This document shows, in pieces, positions 22,290-32,084 of a stretch of DNA of 64,000 nucleotides. Within the stretch, counting starts at the first letter, position 1, and every line of letters starts with the position of its first letter. Location: positions 884,171 through 948,170 of the forward strand of contig CAJNDS010000480.1 of assembly GCA_905221605.1 (NCBI GenBank). The letters are read 5' to 3'. Made by a program: the position numbers and the translations under genes. The DNA comes from Symbiodinium natans (lineage: Eukaryota > Sar > Dinophyceae > Suessiales > Symbiodiniaceae). The notes under the pieces were generated by a model. It had not been told where the DNA came from. It was given only the letters and a program-made list of their open reading frames with translations, and ran no database searches.

Positions 22290-23361
22290 CTGTTGCGCGC
22301 AGTGTGGTCCGAGAGTGCGCTCTGCAGGCTCTTCCAGTCTTCGCCATCGAATGGAGAGGATCGGAGAGCAGAGGGAGGGAATCCTGAAATTGTGATCGCC
22401 AAAGATTCGGGTGAAACAAAAGTGGCCAACGTGCACGGAATTGCCGAAAAGGAGCCTATCAGCACGAGCATACATGCTCGATCGACGCTGAAGGCGCTCA
22501 GAGTCTCCATGCCCGGAATGTCTACGGTTCTTTCTCGCTGCACGGAGTGTTGAATTTCCAAGATGGAGGACATCCAGCGATACGCACCATATGTGTCACC
22601 AGCAGGAGGCACAGCTCTGGAGCCTGTTGTGTGAGCACGTAGGTCCTGCTCCGTGTGTCATACTCGGAGGCTAGAGCTGAACGGTGAGTTTAGCCGAATG
22701 CCAGGAAAGAAGCCCCTGAACCTCCATGCGGTTGAGATGCCGTATCGTCCAGGCAATCTGACATGTTTAGAACATTTTGGAACACTCTGCTTGGATTTGC
22801 TTTAAAAACTTCTTCACATAGCGATGCCTTTGCTCCAGCTTCTCCTTACGCCAGGTGCCGATAGTTTAGATTCCAATCTGTGGGCCTTTGGCGTGCGGTT
22901 CTTCGACTCGGCAGTCCGGGAGGTGCGGCTAGTTAGACTAGTTGAGTCACTTGAGAGAAAAACAGAGCACAGATGAACACAGCCTTGCAGTCTTGCAGCT
23001 TCGCAGCCTTGCGCGTTTTTACAGCTCGACTTTGTGGTTGCAGGTTGGGAGCACGATCTGCTACGTGAATGCTTCCACCGGCACTGTGGAGGAGACTTCC
23101 TCGCCAGTACTCCAGTACTCCAGTACTCCAGTACTCCAGTACTCCAGTACTCCAGAACTCCAGTACTCCAGAACTCCAGTACTCCAGTACTCCAGTACTC
23201 CAGTACTCCAGTACTCCAGTACTCCAGTACTCCAGAACGGCCGCGTGTGCGAATTCTACGCATGTGCACTGGCACAATGTGCCCGCATGTTGCCTTACTA
23301 TAAGTACCTTGTACACTCTGTCAAAGAACCCTGTGTTCGAAGATTGTACGCCTCGAACTGA
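22290..23361 (+). CDS. multi-exon gene with a WW-like segment
   Basis: Islands in order on +: about 22375-22550 (EIVIAKDSGETKVANVHG), 22563-~22630 (MEDIQRYAPYVSPAGGTALE), 22857-~22975 (ADSLDSNLWAFGVRFFDS, then a helical Arg/Glu run), 23047-23106 (VGSTICYVNASTGTVEETSS) and 23236-23361 (NGRVCEFYACALAQCARM..., stop TGA). The YVN-STGT run matches the second half of a WW domain, but the two Trp residues are not seen together, so this is a suggestion only. The last two segments are separated by an 8-bp tandem array that is in frame and also splice-competent. A minus frame over 22238-22612 is also open and cannot be excluded for the first island. Confidence 0.45.
23107..23235. repeat. 8-bp tandem array (GTACTCCA)n between coding segments
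   Basis: About 16 copies of GTACTCCA, a few as GAACTCCA. The array begins exactly where the upstream coding segment would meet a GT donor and ends exactly at CCAG before the next segment. Its length, 129 bp, is a multiple of three. If translated on + in the flanking frame it gives repeats of VLQYSSTP. If spliced, each unit offers a GT and each junction a CCAG. Confidence 0.95.
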
Positions 23362-23589
23362 TCGTATCCGTCGTGCACGTGTGAATCGTTTGCCAGTTTG
23401 GCAGCCACTGTTGCCCAAATAGAATACATTACATTGACGCTTGCCTTAAGTTGGGAGGAGGAGTCAGGCCACGTTGGCTTGTCCAACAGGGATTATCAAC
23501 AGAAAAAACACGAGGGGTGTCAGCAGAGCGGCATGCATTCATATTCTTCTTTTGTGTCAGCCGTCTTCAGTGAGGGCCTCTGGCTTTCG

Positions 23590-23890
23590 CTCTTGTTATG
23601 CTCAGACAACAAGGTGCCAGTGCCATGCAGAGTGTCCCGAGCATGGAACCCCCATTGCTGGGACTGGAGTAGACCGCCCAGACGAGCATCCATGCAAATA
23701 AAGGCTTCTGATGCGTTGGATCTTCCTAGAGGGCGAACTGCCTGTAGGTTGGGATGCCCTTTTTGCACCGATTGTGGGGCTTCAAGACCGTGGCCAGCAT
23801 CCTTCCTGGCTTTGCAATGACCGGTTGTTGTCTTGCAGAACAAGCACGATTGAAACGGTGGCCTTCATCGTTCAGTCGTGTATCTCGTAA
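23590..23890 (+). CDS. C-terminal exon(s) of an unrecognised gene
   Basis: After a TTCCTAG acceptor, 23730-23890 reads GELPVGWDALFAPIVGLQDR... and ends at TAA. LPVGW resembles the start of a WW domain, which may relate it to the WW-like segment upstream. A coding-like piece at about 23592 (NKVPVPCRVSRAWNPHCW, or an alternative frame) precedes it. The intervening TGA at 23359-23361 argues for a separate gene unless that exon is spliced before the stop. Confidence 0.4.
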
Positions 23891-23894
23891 AAAA

Positions 23895-23965
23895 TCTGTA
23901 TGTAATACATATACATATATATGTTTATATATAAATACATATATATATGTGTGTGTATGTTTTGT
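23895..23965. repeat. AT-rich (TA)n/(GT)n microsatellite
   Basis: An imperfect TATA/CATATA run passes into a short GT run. It is the most AT-rich spot in the window and lies just after the preceding stop codon. Confidence 0.85.
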
Positions 23966-25328
23966 TTATACTTCCACATTTAGGTATGTTTACATGCTTC
24001 TGCCATTCTGACAAACGCCGAGCAAGCCTTGCTCTTTCGACACGAATTTTGTTGTCCTGCTTCTGCTATACCCCACCGATGGTTCAACAATCGGCGGTGT
24101 GACATTTGATGAATCCGATCCGGGTGTTTTGTTTGCCACGCGAAGTTAGAGCTTTTTTGATCAATGTTCGGTCTGCAGACATGACCTGATCTGAAAAACA
24201 ATCAGGATTTGCTCAGAGCAGCCGAGCCTCACATTGAGCCCGCACAAGGCTTAATCATCCACTGCGGCGGGTGTCCAAATGCTTGGCGGCAGAATCAATG
24301 TTTTTGCGACTTTGCAATTCAGGATTGGAAGATTTCTGGACCACTTCGTGCAATGGAGGTCATTGACGGTATGGCCACGCTATGGAGGTCCAACCATTGC
24401 ATGCGCAAATGTGCCGCACAATCAGATCAACTTCTCTTTGCGAAATAGCTCAAATGGTTGTCTGTTGTGACTCCTTCCATTGTTCCAAGCACCTTAAGAG
24501 GTAATCAGAGCAAGTTCTCTCATGCTCGTTTCGGACTCTGAAAAGGGTTCCGACTGGAGCCGCTCGAAAAATGGTTTGTCACGCAAACAACTTGATTTGG
24601 GGAACTTGGGGCTCGAGCATGTTTGCCGGCTCCAGAATTTGCAACAGAGAAGTTGCTTCTGACTCGCAGCGCAGTCCCAAAAGCGGCACGGTCCCACCTT
24701 TCGCTTAGAACAAGCACTGCTCCAAAAACGGGGGGCAGATTTGAGCACTTGGGGCTCGTCTCCTTCACAGCATCCTTTTTTTGCCTATCCTTCGAAAATT
24801 TAAGTTCTTTAGGCCTTCGTGGTCTTAGGTGCATGGGATGCCAAACTCTTCCTTCTCACAGTCTAACACTAATTGCTCAGAGGTCCCGCGTTTCCTTTTC
24901 TATTCTCGCTTCTTGCCCACAGACACTGTGCTTTCAAACAGGGCCTTTGTGCGAGGACACGTGGAAGGAACGCAAAGCACAGACAAAGAACGCCCTAGTT
25001 CCAGCGGCGGGAGATGGCGGGAGGCTTCAAAAAAAAGGGAAATCTCCTTGGGGGGTGACTTCAAGTACATCAATCGTCCACTTCACGCCAAAATAATCTA
25101 CAAACCGAGGAAAGAACAAGAACTGATGTAGAACTCTTCCCTGTGACTGCCTCTTGCCCTCAAAGGCCAACGGACCCACTACGAAGTCTTCACTGCTATG
25201 GGAAGTACAACGTGCTTTACCATGCGGTGCGCATCGAGGCCTGCTTTTCTCCTGATGCATAAATATCAAAAGATCATAGACTGATCATCTGCAAAATCAG
25301 CTCTCTCTCTCTCTCTGCCAAATTGCAG
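23966..25328. other. no convincing gene
   Basis: Frames at 24520-24834 (minus) and 24623-25096 (+) are open but look like chance. A (CT)n tract at 25301-25317 immediately precedes the next acceptor. Confidence 0.45.
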
Positions 25329-25547
25329 GCCGACCTTGACACTGCTGCGATGTCGACGGACAGTTGCGCCTTTCTGTCACATGCATGGAAATCGTTCGTG
25401 AAGTTCGTAATGTGTCAGCGGGCACATGTTGGTAGTTGTCAGAATGCGAGTGCAAGACGATTCTTCTTGCAGGATGACAGGCTCATCGAGGTGTACCACT
25501 GTGACCGCTCAAGTCAGCAGGCTGGGAATATTCCAAAGCTGCCATGA
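25329..25547 (+). CDS. C-terminal exons, unrecognised
   Basis: A strong acceptor (CT tract, then AATTGCAG) opens exon 25329-~25404 (ADLDTAAMSTDSCAFLSHAW). A second exon, 25473-25547, follows CTTCTTGCAG (DDRLIEVYHCDRSSQQAGN) and ends at TGA. Both start in phase 0. The end of the first exon is not clear because there is no GT near the expected site. About 70 bp farther on, 25619-25677 (AVTSAFAFAVDHDMPMSMV) lies between TTCCAG and a perfect GTAAGT donor. It is a further exon if the TGA is spliced out, or the start of another gene. Confidence 0.5.
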   Translation, partial: ADLDTAAMSTDSCAFLSHAWKSFVKFVMCQRAHVGSCQNASARRFFLQDDRLIEVYHCDRSSQQAGNIPKLP

Positions 25548-25677
25548 GAAGCACTGGTCAGCGGTGGCTATATTCTTGAACCAACGAAAGGCTTTTGGTC
25601 AACCTTTATTCCTTCCAGCCGCTGTCACCTCAGCTTTTGCTTTCGCTGTTGACCACGATATGCCAATGTCGATGGTG

Positions 25678-26291
25678 GTAAGTCTTCGAAACAGGCGCCT
25701 GGCGAAAAGGCGGGCAGCTTCAAGAACCGATGTAAGGACGCTCGACGAGTCGAGCACGGGTTCCTCTTCCAGCTTCAAGTCGCGGAAGCCCTTGAATTCC
25801 AAAACATAGGAGCGACTTGGAGTGCCAGAAAACGAGTTCAAGACCTGGAGGCCGGCTCGCTTTCTTGCCGCTGCGCCTCTGCACCTTACATATCCTTACA
25901 TCACTTGCTTCTCCTTCTCCGTATCTGTCGAAACCCCTCGAGAGGCTTGTCCGGACCGGGCAGAGGCCCCTCCCTGTCACGAACCATTTCACAGTGTTCG
26001 CTCGCGAAGTTGCATCGCCGAAGGTTGTCGCCGAAGGTTGTTGAAAGGTATAGGCGAGGTATTTCCAGGAAGCAAAGGACTTGCCGTACAAATCAGACAA
26101 TCGTCTAGAGACAAGACAGAGACCAGAATAAACTTGAGAGGACTTGAATGTGACTTGGTGTATGGTAGGATTAAAAGGGGTTTAGGGTTTATGGGTTTAG
26201 GGTTTGTAGGATCTCAGCTTCAAAGGGTTATGGTTGAGTTGCTGAGAGTTGAGACCGTCAACCTCCGCAGAGGCTTCTAAACCCTCAGCAG
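25678..26291. other. no firm gene; telomere-like repeats at 26.17 kb
   Basis: Frames on both strands between 25720 and 26100 are open but not convincing. At 26172-26206 there are several TTTAGGG-type units with point changes. Confidence 0.4.
26172..26206 (+). repeat. interstitial telomere-like repeat (TTTAGGG type)
   Basis: GGTTTAGGGTTTATGGG-type units. The Arabidopsis-type repeat is the known telomeric repeat of dinoflagellates. Confidence 0.75.
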
Positions 26292-26419
26292 TCAAAAAAG
26301 CCCGAGCCAAAGAGTGCCAGTGTCTGGATTGTCCGGAGGGCGGGGCGGCAGCATCTCAAAGATGACGATCCGCTGGATTCGGAGTCCGGGCTTGACAACA
26401 GGCAGGATGCCCGCACGTG

Positions 26420-26497
<78 letters not shown>

Positions 26498-26776
26498 CAG
26501 ATCAGTTTTGGAACAAGGCAGACCTAGGCGATGGTCTCTTGTGTGTGCCGTGTGTCTCGGTACCAGGATTTGCCTTGAACATGTGCATCCAAATCCCAGC
26601 CGATGTCTTAGAACCTCTAGCTGACTCTAGCTGCGAACGAGTAGGGACGGCCTGGTGCGTCTGCACATGGTCAGCAGCACAAATCATTGCCGAAGCAGGG
26701 CTTCGGTGCTTCCTGCACTTCGCAGCTGTACCGGCTGAGGCTATGCCAGGACATCCCGGTACAACAAGCCCCTGAC
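26292..26776 (+). CDS. two-exon gene piece split by a GT-microsatellite intron
   Basis: Exon 26292-26421 begins after CTCAGCAG (SKKPEPKSASVWIVRRAGRQ) and ends with an acidic run DDDPLDSESGLDN...TW plus one base. Exon 26501 onward supplies the other two bases of a His codon and reads HQFWNKADLGDGLLCVPC, then FALNMCIQIPADVLEPLA, open to a TGA at 26774-26776. A GTGCGT donor at about 26659 may end the exon earlier. Phases match exactly (43 codons plus 1, then 2). The intron is almost pure (GT)n. No family is recognised. A coding-like continuation at 26930-26968 (PHIVVESVLRAA then TGA) could be the last exon. Confidence 0.55.
26422..26500 (+). repeat. (GT)n microsatellite forming an entire intron
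   Basis: GT repeats run from the first intron base to GTGTGACAG at the acceptor. The 5' splice site is the first GT of the array. Confidence 0.9.
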
Positions 26777-26779
26777 AAT

Positions 26780-27480
26780 CAAGTGAGAGGGCGCTGTAAA
26801 TAGAAGATATGGAGAGCGCCGCCTGCAGTTCAAGAGATGAGTTAACGGAGTGAACGAATTTGAGCCATGTCTGATCGTCTTGATCGTCATACTTGGATGA
26901 AAACACATACCTGTTTGTTCTTTCAGCCACACATTGTTGTCGAGTCCGTGCTACGGGCGGCGTGATTCGAATCCCCCCGCGCACATCTTAGGAGAATGTT
27001 GTCTGGACCTGGACCCTTGGACCCTGATATTCAAAAGCAGCGCGCAGTCATGGGACTGGGTCCGACTGGATTGTCTCGCTTCTATGGCCTCAGCTGCGGC
27101 CATGAGCACCTCCAGAAGCGAACAGTGTGAGAGAGAGACTGATCAAAAGTTTTTGCCTCGGATTATGACGGTTTGACCACGCTACAGCTTGGAAAGGAGC
27201 TTTCTGACAGCACAGGCAAAAAACACCTCATCAAGATGCAAGTTGCCTTTCATCGCCTTTTGCTCGAATGTGCAGCAGTAGCGCATTGCATAACAAGCTG
27301 TTTGCTGCAGCTGCGGTTTGAGTGCCTTTGGGTAGAAGGTGTACAAGCCCATCGCTGTTGGATTCTTTTCACAAGGGTGGCGGCGTAGGTACGGGTCGTG
27401 ATTCTGAGTGCCTGGTCACGGGCTTTTACACAAAGCTAGCCGCTGGCAAAGGCTCCATGCTGCCCCAGCATTGATCTGTC
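26780..27480. other. mostly no gene; one exon-like frame
   Basis: A + frame at about 27173-27285 reads TTLQLGKELSDSTGKKHLIK and is protein-like, possibly starting at a CTACAG acceptor. Its partners are unknown. Confidence 0.3.
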
Positions 27481-27483
27481 AAC

Positions 27484-28122
27484 ATGTCTCTTGTTGCTGC
27501 TGTTGCGGACCTCTTCTATATCCCGACCGATGCAGGCAGACTCTTACAACCTACACTACTTCATCACCGTCCCTTTCTCGCAGGGCTGAGTGCAAGCGAT
27601 ACTACGAAGGGGACAGTTTGTGTGCGCACATCCTGTGCCAAGGACCAAGTCGAAATGCGATTCGGGTGGGCAGAGCTCTGGCCGCACCCAAGCCCAGCAC
27701 GTGCCCAGCACGTGCCCAGCACAGTTGATGCGTGAGATGGGGGCTTGCAATGGTTTCCTGGTCTTTCCATGTTGTGCGTGCGGGATCGGGGCGGCTGCGG
27801 GAGTGCTCGCTCGGACGACTGCGCGTAACAGGACTTCCCATTGGTGTTTAATGGATACGAATGCGCAGAGTGCATCAACAAAGGTAACGTTGTGCCGTCA
27901 TGAGGCTCCAAGCTTGTTTCTGAGGATTCAGTGGCAGCGCGCCATCGACATCTTAAGAATCTAAGAAATGTGATGGAGGCTTACTTAGATGCATCGCGGC
28001 CCCAAGCCCCGCAGACATATGCGCTGCCAAGGAGCCCGGAGCTACATCTCCAGAAGCGATTCAGGCCGCTCAGGCCTGGCTGCAGTGGCACAAGCTGTAG
28101 CAGCTGTAGCAGCTGCATCTGA
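27484..28122 (+). CDS. multi-exon gene starting MSLVAAVADLF, unrecognised
   Basis: An ATG at 27484 opens exon 27484-27535 (MSLVAAVADLFYIPTDA, GC donor, phase 1). It joins in phase to an exon at 27584 after TCTCGCAG (LSASDTTKGTVCVRTSCAKD, to about 27667). Exon 27832-27883 (DFPLVFNGYECAECINK) lies between TAACAG and a GTAACG donor and contributes Cys pairs (YECAEC). It joins in phase to a segment from about 27927 (ARHRHLKNLRNVMEAYLDAS) that stays open to 28122. The N-terminal hydrophobic run is too short to call a signal peptide. Not recognised. Confidence 0.5.
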
Positions 28123-28342
28123 AGCCTCCAATTCTTCAGCTCTCGCTGGGCTCACCTGAGTCACCTCTCCGGCTTCGAGATGCAGTGGCAAGTCGCCAAT
28201 AAATCTCCAGCCTACACTTGCCTAAACGGCCTAAGCTGCTTAGAACGACTTAAGACAGAGCACTGCTCTACGCGGAGTGCTTGACGCGGAGTGCTGCGGT
28301 GTCTCACAGGCCCAAGGTACCGTGAAGGGCAGGGCCCAGCGC

Positions 28343-28798
28343 TCAGCTTTGACCGAAAGCCACATTTGAAGTTTGAGAAACCCACCTTTTCAGAGGCATT
28401 GAGACGCCTTGGGACGTATACATCAAACTTGCATCGAATGCATCAAGCACGGGCGAAGTAAGTATGTGACAGTATGTGGGATGGCTGATACACGACCTTG
28501 TGGCGAAGTTGAGTGGCATAGAACTTGAATCCGCTTGCCCTTGACCTCGTCTTGAGGTCAGTGATGGATCTGGTGGTTCAGGATCTGGCGGTTCGGGATC
28601 TGGCGTTTCAGGATCTGCCGGTTCAGGAACTGGTGGTTCAGGATCTGGCGGATCTGGCGGATCTGGCGGGCAGAACTCTGAACAGGCGAGGCGCTGATCA
28701 GAATCATTGCTTCTTCGTTTGAGTGTGAACTTGTCATTCCATGCTTGAATCGTCTTGTTGCCAATTGCCAGCTGCTTACAGCGATCAGGCAAGCTCAA
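28343..28798 (-). CDS. minus-strand frame with a Pro-Asp/Glu repeat
   Basis: About 151 codons are open on minus. The upstream part reads SLPDRCKQLAIGNKTIQAW and is clearly protein-like. It runs into a low-complexity PPDPE-type tract encoded by the 15-bp repeat at 28563-28671, then an ordinary-looking C-terminal part. The start codon is not resolved. The + strand frame over the same repeat is Leu/Val/Asp-rich and less protein-like. Neighbouring exons are on +, which lowers confidence. Confidence 0.33.
   Translation of the reverse strand: MSLPDRCKQLAIGNKTIQAWNDKFTLKRRSNDSDQRLACSEFCPPDPPDPPDPEPPVPEPADPETPDPEPPDPEPPDPSLTSRRGQGQADSSSMPLNFATRSCISHPTYCHILTSPVLDAFDASLMYTSQGVSMPLKRWVSQTSNVAFGQS
28563..28671. 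repeat. 15-bp imperfect tandem repeat
   Basis: Units of the type GGTTCAGGATCTGGC, about seven copies, with shorter GGATCTGGC copies at the end. Confidence 0.9.
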
Positions 28799-28835
28799 GT
28801 GGCGGCAGTCGGCTCAGCCCAATCTGCTTTTGCAG

Positions 28836-28954
28836 TGGTCAGTACAGTGAAGATTCGCGAACATTTCTCAGTAGTAGTGCCTGAGGTCATTCCATTTCGT
28901 TCAAAGCACTCGAAGCTCTCCGTGATATTGTTCTCAGCTCCTTTGCTTGATTGA
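28836..28954 (+). CDS. C-terminal exon, unrecognised
   Basis: After CTTTTGCAG the frame reads VSTVKIREHFSVVVPEVIPF and continues to a TGA at 28952-28954. It has alternating hydrophobic strands and clear protein character. Upstream partner exons were not identified. Confidence 0.45.
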
Positions 28955-28965
28955 TCTTGATTGTG

Positions 28966-29826
28966 TCAACCGGGTTCGGGGCATGTAACGTGAGATCGAA
29001 GACTGAAAGCTGCAGACGTCCAGATTTGTAGTTCACAGGTAGCAGGGACCGAGTTAGTGCACATCACAGAGGACCCATGAAGACTCGACAGACCAGTCCA
29101 CTCTTTGGCAGGCGAGGCATCTCCGACAGCAAAATCGCAGCTGTCACAGACTTCACCTTCAGCGGCGGCACAACAACAAGGCCGAACACCGTGTGGTGTG
29201 GAATTATGTAGATGGCTGGTGCATACTTTAGAGGGATGCAGGACATGACAAGGCTCGTTGGTGGTCTTCCTCACCTGGGACGGCTCTCGAAGTCTGACCA
29301 GACTGAAAGCAGCATAGTGACTCATAGTGTCGTCCACTTCTGGGCTTCCTCGGAAGTAAGAAGGGCAACCACAGGCTAGAGTGCAGGATTTGGGGTTGAC
29401 AGGCCTCCAGGCTTCACTGAGGCCTCTCCAGACAAGATCTGGCAACGAGCAAAAGCGAAACGCAGCAACTCGAGACTCCAGAATCTCCAGGAAGCTTGCT
29501 TCTGCACTTGTGCTGCTTCCCAAACCTCCGCCAGGGCGATCGGCTCCTGCCGAAACTTTGCAGTACTTAGTGCCAGCTGTCAATGCAGACGCTGATGGCA
29601 CGCGCCCCATAGGATGTAGAAAGGGAGAGCAAAGCAGAGAGCAAAGCAGAGAGCAAAGCAGAGAGCAAAGCAGAGAGCAAAGCAGAGAGCAAAGCACAGC
29701 AGGACACTTTGCTTTTGAAGAACCCCAGGTGATGAGGAGGACGAGCAAACGACCTCTGCCAGCGCCAGGGTGAGGCTTGTATATTCCACTTCGGCTGTTA
29801 TGCAAAGCCCATGGCAATGTTGGCAC
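28966..29826 (-). CDS. 286-codon open frame, strand uncertain
   Basis: This is the longest open frame in the window that is not made mainly of microsatellite. It includes a (CSLL)n tract encoded by a 12-bp tandem repeat and a downstream part with runs such as ASFLEILESRVAAFRF. The opposite strand over 29381-29773 is also open and reads well (SGNEQKRNAATRDSRIS). The length exceeds what I would expect by chance, so one strand probably codes. No family is recognised. Confidence 0.3.
   Translation of the reverse strand: MPTLPWALHNSRSGIYKPHPGAGRGRLLVLLITWGSSKAKCPAVLCSLLCSLLCSLLCSLLCSLLCSPFLHPMGRVPSASALTAGTKYCKVSAGADRPGGGLGSSTSAEASFLEILESRVAAFRFCSLPDLVWRGLSEAWRPVNPKSCTLACGCPSYFRGSPEVDDTMSHYAAFSLVRLREPSQVRKTTNEPCHVLHPSKVCTSHLHNSTPHGVRPCCCAAAEGEVCDSCDFAVGDASPAKEWTGLSSLHGSSVMCTNSVPATCELQIWTSAAFSLRSHVTCPEPG
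29630..29698. repeat. 12-bp tandem repeat
   Basis: About six copies of AGAGAGCAAAGC. In frame on + it gives SREQ units; on minus it gives CSLL. Confidence 0.95.
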
Positions 29827-29829
29827 GTG

Positions 29830-30783
29830 TGCCCAAAAAGAGCGGTAATCTGCGAATGAAAGGACACGGTTCTGTGTTCATCCAAGTTCATCCTGTGGCA
29901 GGGCCAGCTGGCTTTTAATTTGGTGTCATGAGTGGGAAGCCGAGAACCCCACAGATTGTGTGAAGTGCATAGAGCCTGTCTGCTTGCGTATGTGAACTAA
30001 GAATATATGTGTTTCGTGAGTGGGTGGACAAGGCGTTGTTACAAGCCAGAGCGACTGGGACTGCGTGCCCATCTCACAGATGTTGTCAGATGCCCAGGCT
30101 TGATTCGCATGGAATTGAAAGGTGGATGTCAGACTGTTAAATGCGGTCACTGTCCCGAGGCCATGAAGTTAAGTGCCGGAATACTTTGCATGAAGAAGGC
30201 AGGGGGGGAGCTCCCTGACTCCCTGATGCTAGATTGCTAGATCAGATTACTTGTGCCGCCTCTGGGACAGTGAGGCTGTCAAGTACGAAGCATGGATGAA
30301 GCACGAGCCTCACCAGTAGCCTCAGCTGTACTCTACAGTCGTGGCTATTCATTTGTACATATTCTCAGTATCCGCCGAGATGCAGGCATGGCCAGTACTC
30401 ACAGTGCTAAAGTTGAAGTGCAGTTGAAATGCATCGACTCAGGCGAACCAATACCAAGTTCCATGTTCTCATCACGGATTGGCGAGAGGCCTGCATGAAT
30501 GGCAGGGGATCAGAGACATTCATGTCCTTAGAAGCGGCGCAAGCGTTTCGCACCTGCGCAGGCTAAACCCTGCATTCAAGCAGTTGGGGAAAGCACCTTG
30601 TTTGCAGAGAGAGATTCTGCAGGGAACTTCTTCAATGCAGCATCGAAGGACAAACGCAGCAGCTTCCTAGCCGATGCTTAGCGGGCATGATGATTTTGAA
30701 GCTCCAGAGTGCCAACATCGAAACTCGCATGATGCGAACATTGAAGCTCGCATGATGCTACCTCTAAGGACATTCTAAGGACT
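29830..30783. other. no firm gene
   Basis: A + frame from an ATG at about 30388 (MASTHSAKVEVQLKCIDSGE) runs 36 codons to a TGA and is mildly protein-like. A short direct repeat (CTCGCATGATGC) occurs at about 30725 and 30747. Confidence 0.3.
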
Positions 30784-31095
30784 CTAGGGGTCCAGGAAGT
30801 TGTATTCAAATCTAACCAGACTTTCGGAACCCCTCACCCGTCGAACTTCTGAATTTTCCATATGGATACAGGAATCCATACCTTTATCTTCATAGGAATA
30901 CAGGAATCTTTGTTTGATTACTGGGCATCCAGAACGGTCAGGATGTATCGCCTCTTCCACACAGTCCCCAGCTTGCTCGTCTGCACTCAAGGGAACCTTG
31001 TGGCGACTGAGGTCAGCAGGAAGACTCTTGGCCCGAGATGATCGTCTTGCACTCAGAAGGGCAGAAGTGAGCAGAAGTGTGAGCCCAGGCATCAT
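30784..31095 (-). CDS. small secreted-protein candidate, single exon
   Basis: About 103 codons from tandem ATGs (MMPGLTLLLTSALLSARR) to a TAG. The N-terminus has a hydrophobic core LTLLLTSALLSA followed by an Arg-rich stretch and reads as a signal peptide. The mature part has three Cys (GDCVEEA, SGCPVIK, DSCIHM) and an acidic-aromatic C-terminus (RFEYNFLDP). It needs no splicing, which is unusual here. It lies opposite to the prevailing + strand genes. No homologue is recognised. The opposing + frame is less protein-like. Confidence 0.45.
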   Translation of the reverse strand: MMPGLTLLLTSALLSARRSSRAKSLPADLSRHKVPLSADEQAGDCVEEAIHPDRSGCPVIKQRFLYSYEDKGMDSCIHMENSEVRRVRGSESLVRFEYNFLDP

Positions 31096-31520
31096 CACTA
31101 TCTTGTCACATCATTAGGCATAGCCTTGTAGATTAAAAAAAGTCGACGTATCGGCCAGAAGTTCAGAACAATGGCGCGCAAAGCAGACGATTGTTAGAAT
31201 GCACCACGTGCCCTGCTGCCGAGATAATTCTCTGCGAGCTTCCGAAGTCCTACGAGAACGCAGTGCAATGGGCGTGCTGCTTAACGCCATGATACGCCGC
31301 TCGTAGGGCTTGCGCTGAGAAAAGAATCATCCATGCAATCGCCAGAGCCGGACGTGACAAAATACCTCGCCAGATCACCTGCTATAGGCGAGTCGGCAGA
31401 GTTCTACGAAGACACCGATTCGTGCTCGGCCCTGAGTTCGTGAGTTGGTGAACATCTCTGCCCTGACATCACCCGACACCGTGTCTCAGTATTGACCACC
31501 ACCGGCATCGGCCACTCAAG

Positions 31521-32084
31521 GTTGTATTTGAGGATCCTGAGCAGACTCACTTCCAGGTCTCTCTGCCCACTGAATATGCCCTCTTCTGCACGCTTCACTG
31601 TGCATGGAGCGGATCCCACACAGATGCAGGTCATGGAAAATCTGCTGCACGAATGCTACGAGATGATGCTCAGGCGGAGGCGCTATCCACCGCGTTCTGC
31701 GTTTCTACATTCCGAAGACGTTCTTGTTGTTGACCTATGTTGACATGACTTCGACAGGCCCATGCTGATGCCATTCAACCCTGGACTGCTGTCTCAGTTT
31801 GTTGCTTACATGGGTGGCAGCAGCGGCGGGGACGGAGTTCAGATGTGCATAAATGCCGCAGCAGGATCATGAGTCGGCATGTGCTCTCAAGGCCAGAAGG
31901 CAGCGACTTAAGGGCAATCGTGGAGCAGCAAGGGCCATGGGAGGCGGGTCAAGTGCAACAAGAAGAAGCGGAGAGACTAGAGAGATGCAGCTGACAACCT
32001 TCCGTCTCCAAACAGGCGGCCTCTGAGGCTGATTCTGATGAGATTCGGAACAAGTTCCGAGCCGGCACAATCATTAGCCTGTGA
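31521..32084 (+). CDS. multi-exon gene end, unrecognised
   Basis: Segments on +: 31521-~31700 (VVFEDPEQTHFQVSLPTEY, open onward), an exon from 31758 after TTCGACAG (two plausible frames, one reading PMLMPFNPGLLSQFVAYMGG), a segment at about 31885-31985 (SDLRAIVEQQGPWEAGQVQQ), and a last exon 32016-32084 after CAAACAG (AASEADSDEIRNKFRAGTII, TGA). The soluble, acidic C-terminus and correct acceptors support coding. The exact joins are unresolved. Confidence 0.45.

Noticed and set aside
22814-23418. Minus-strand frames reading (VLEYWSTG)n
   Set aside because: They are translation of the 8-bp array on the other strand. The + strand flanks are protein-like and end in a stop after the array.
26960-26985. 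tRNA T-arm-like TTCGAAT near 26967
   Set aside because: The flanking bases do not form the T stem and no D or anticodon arm is present at proper spacing.
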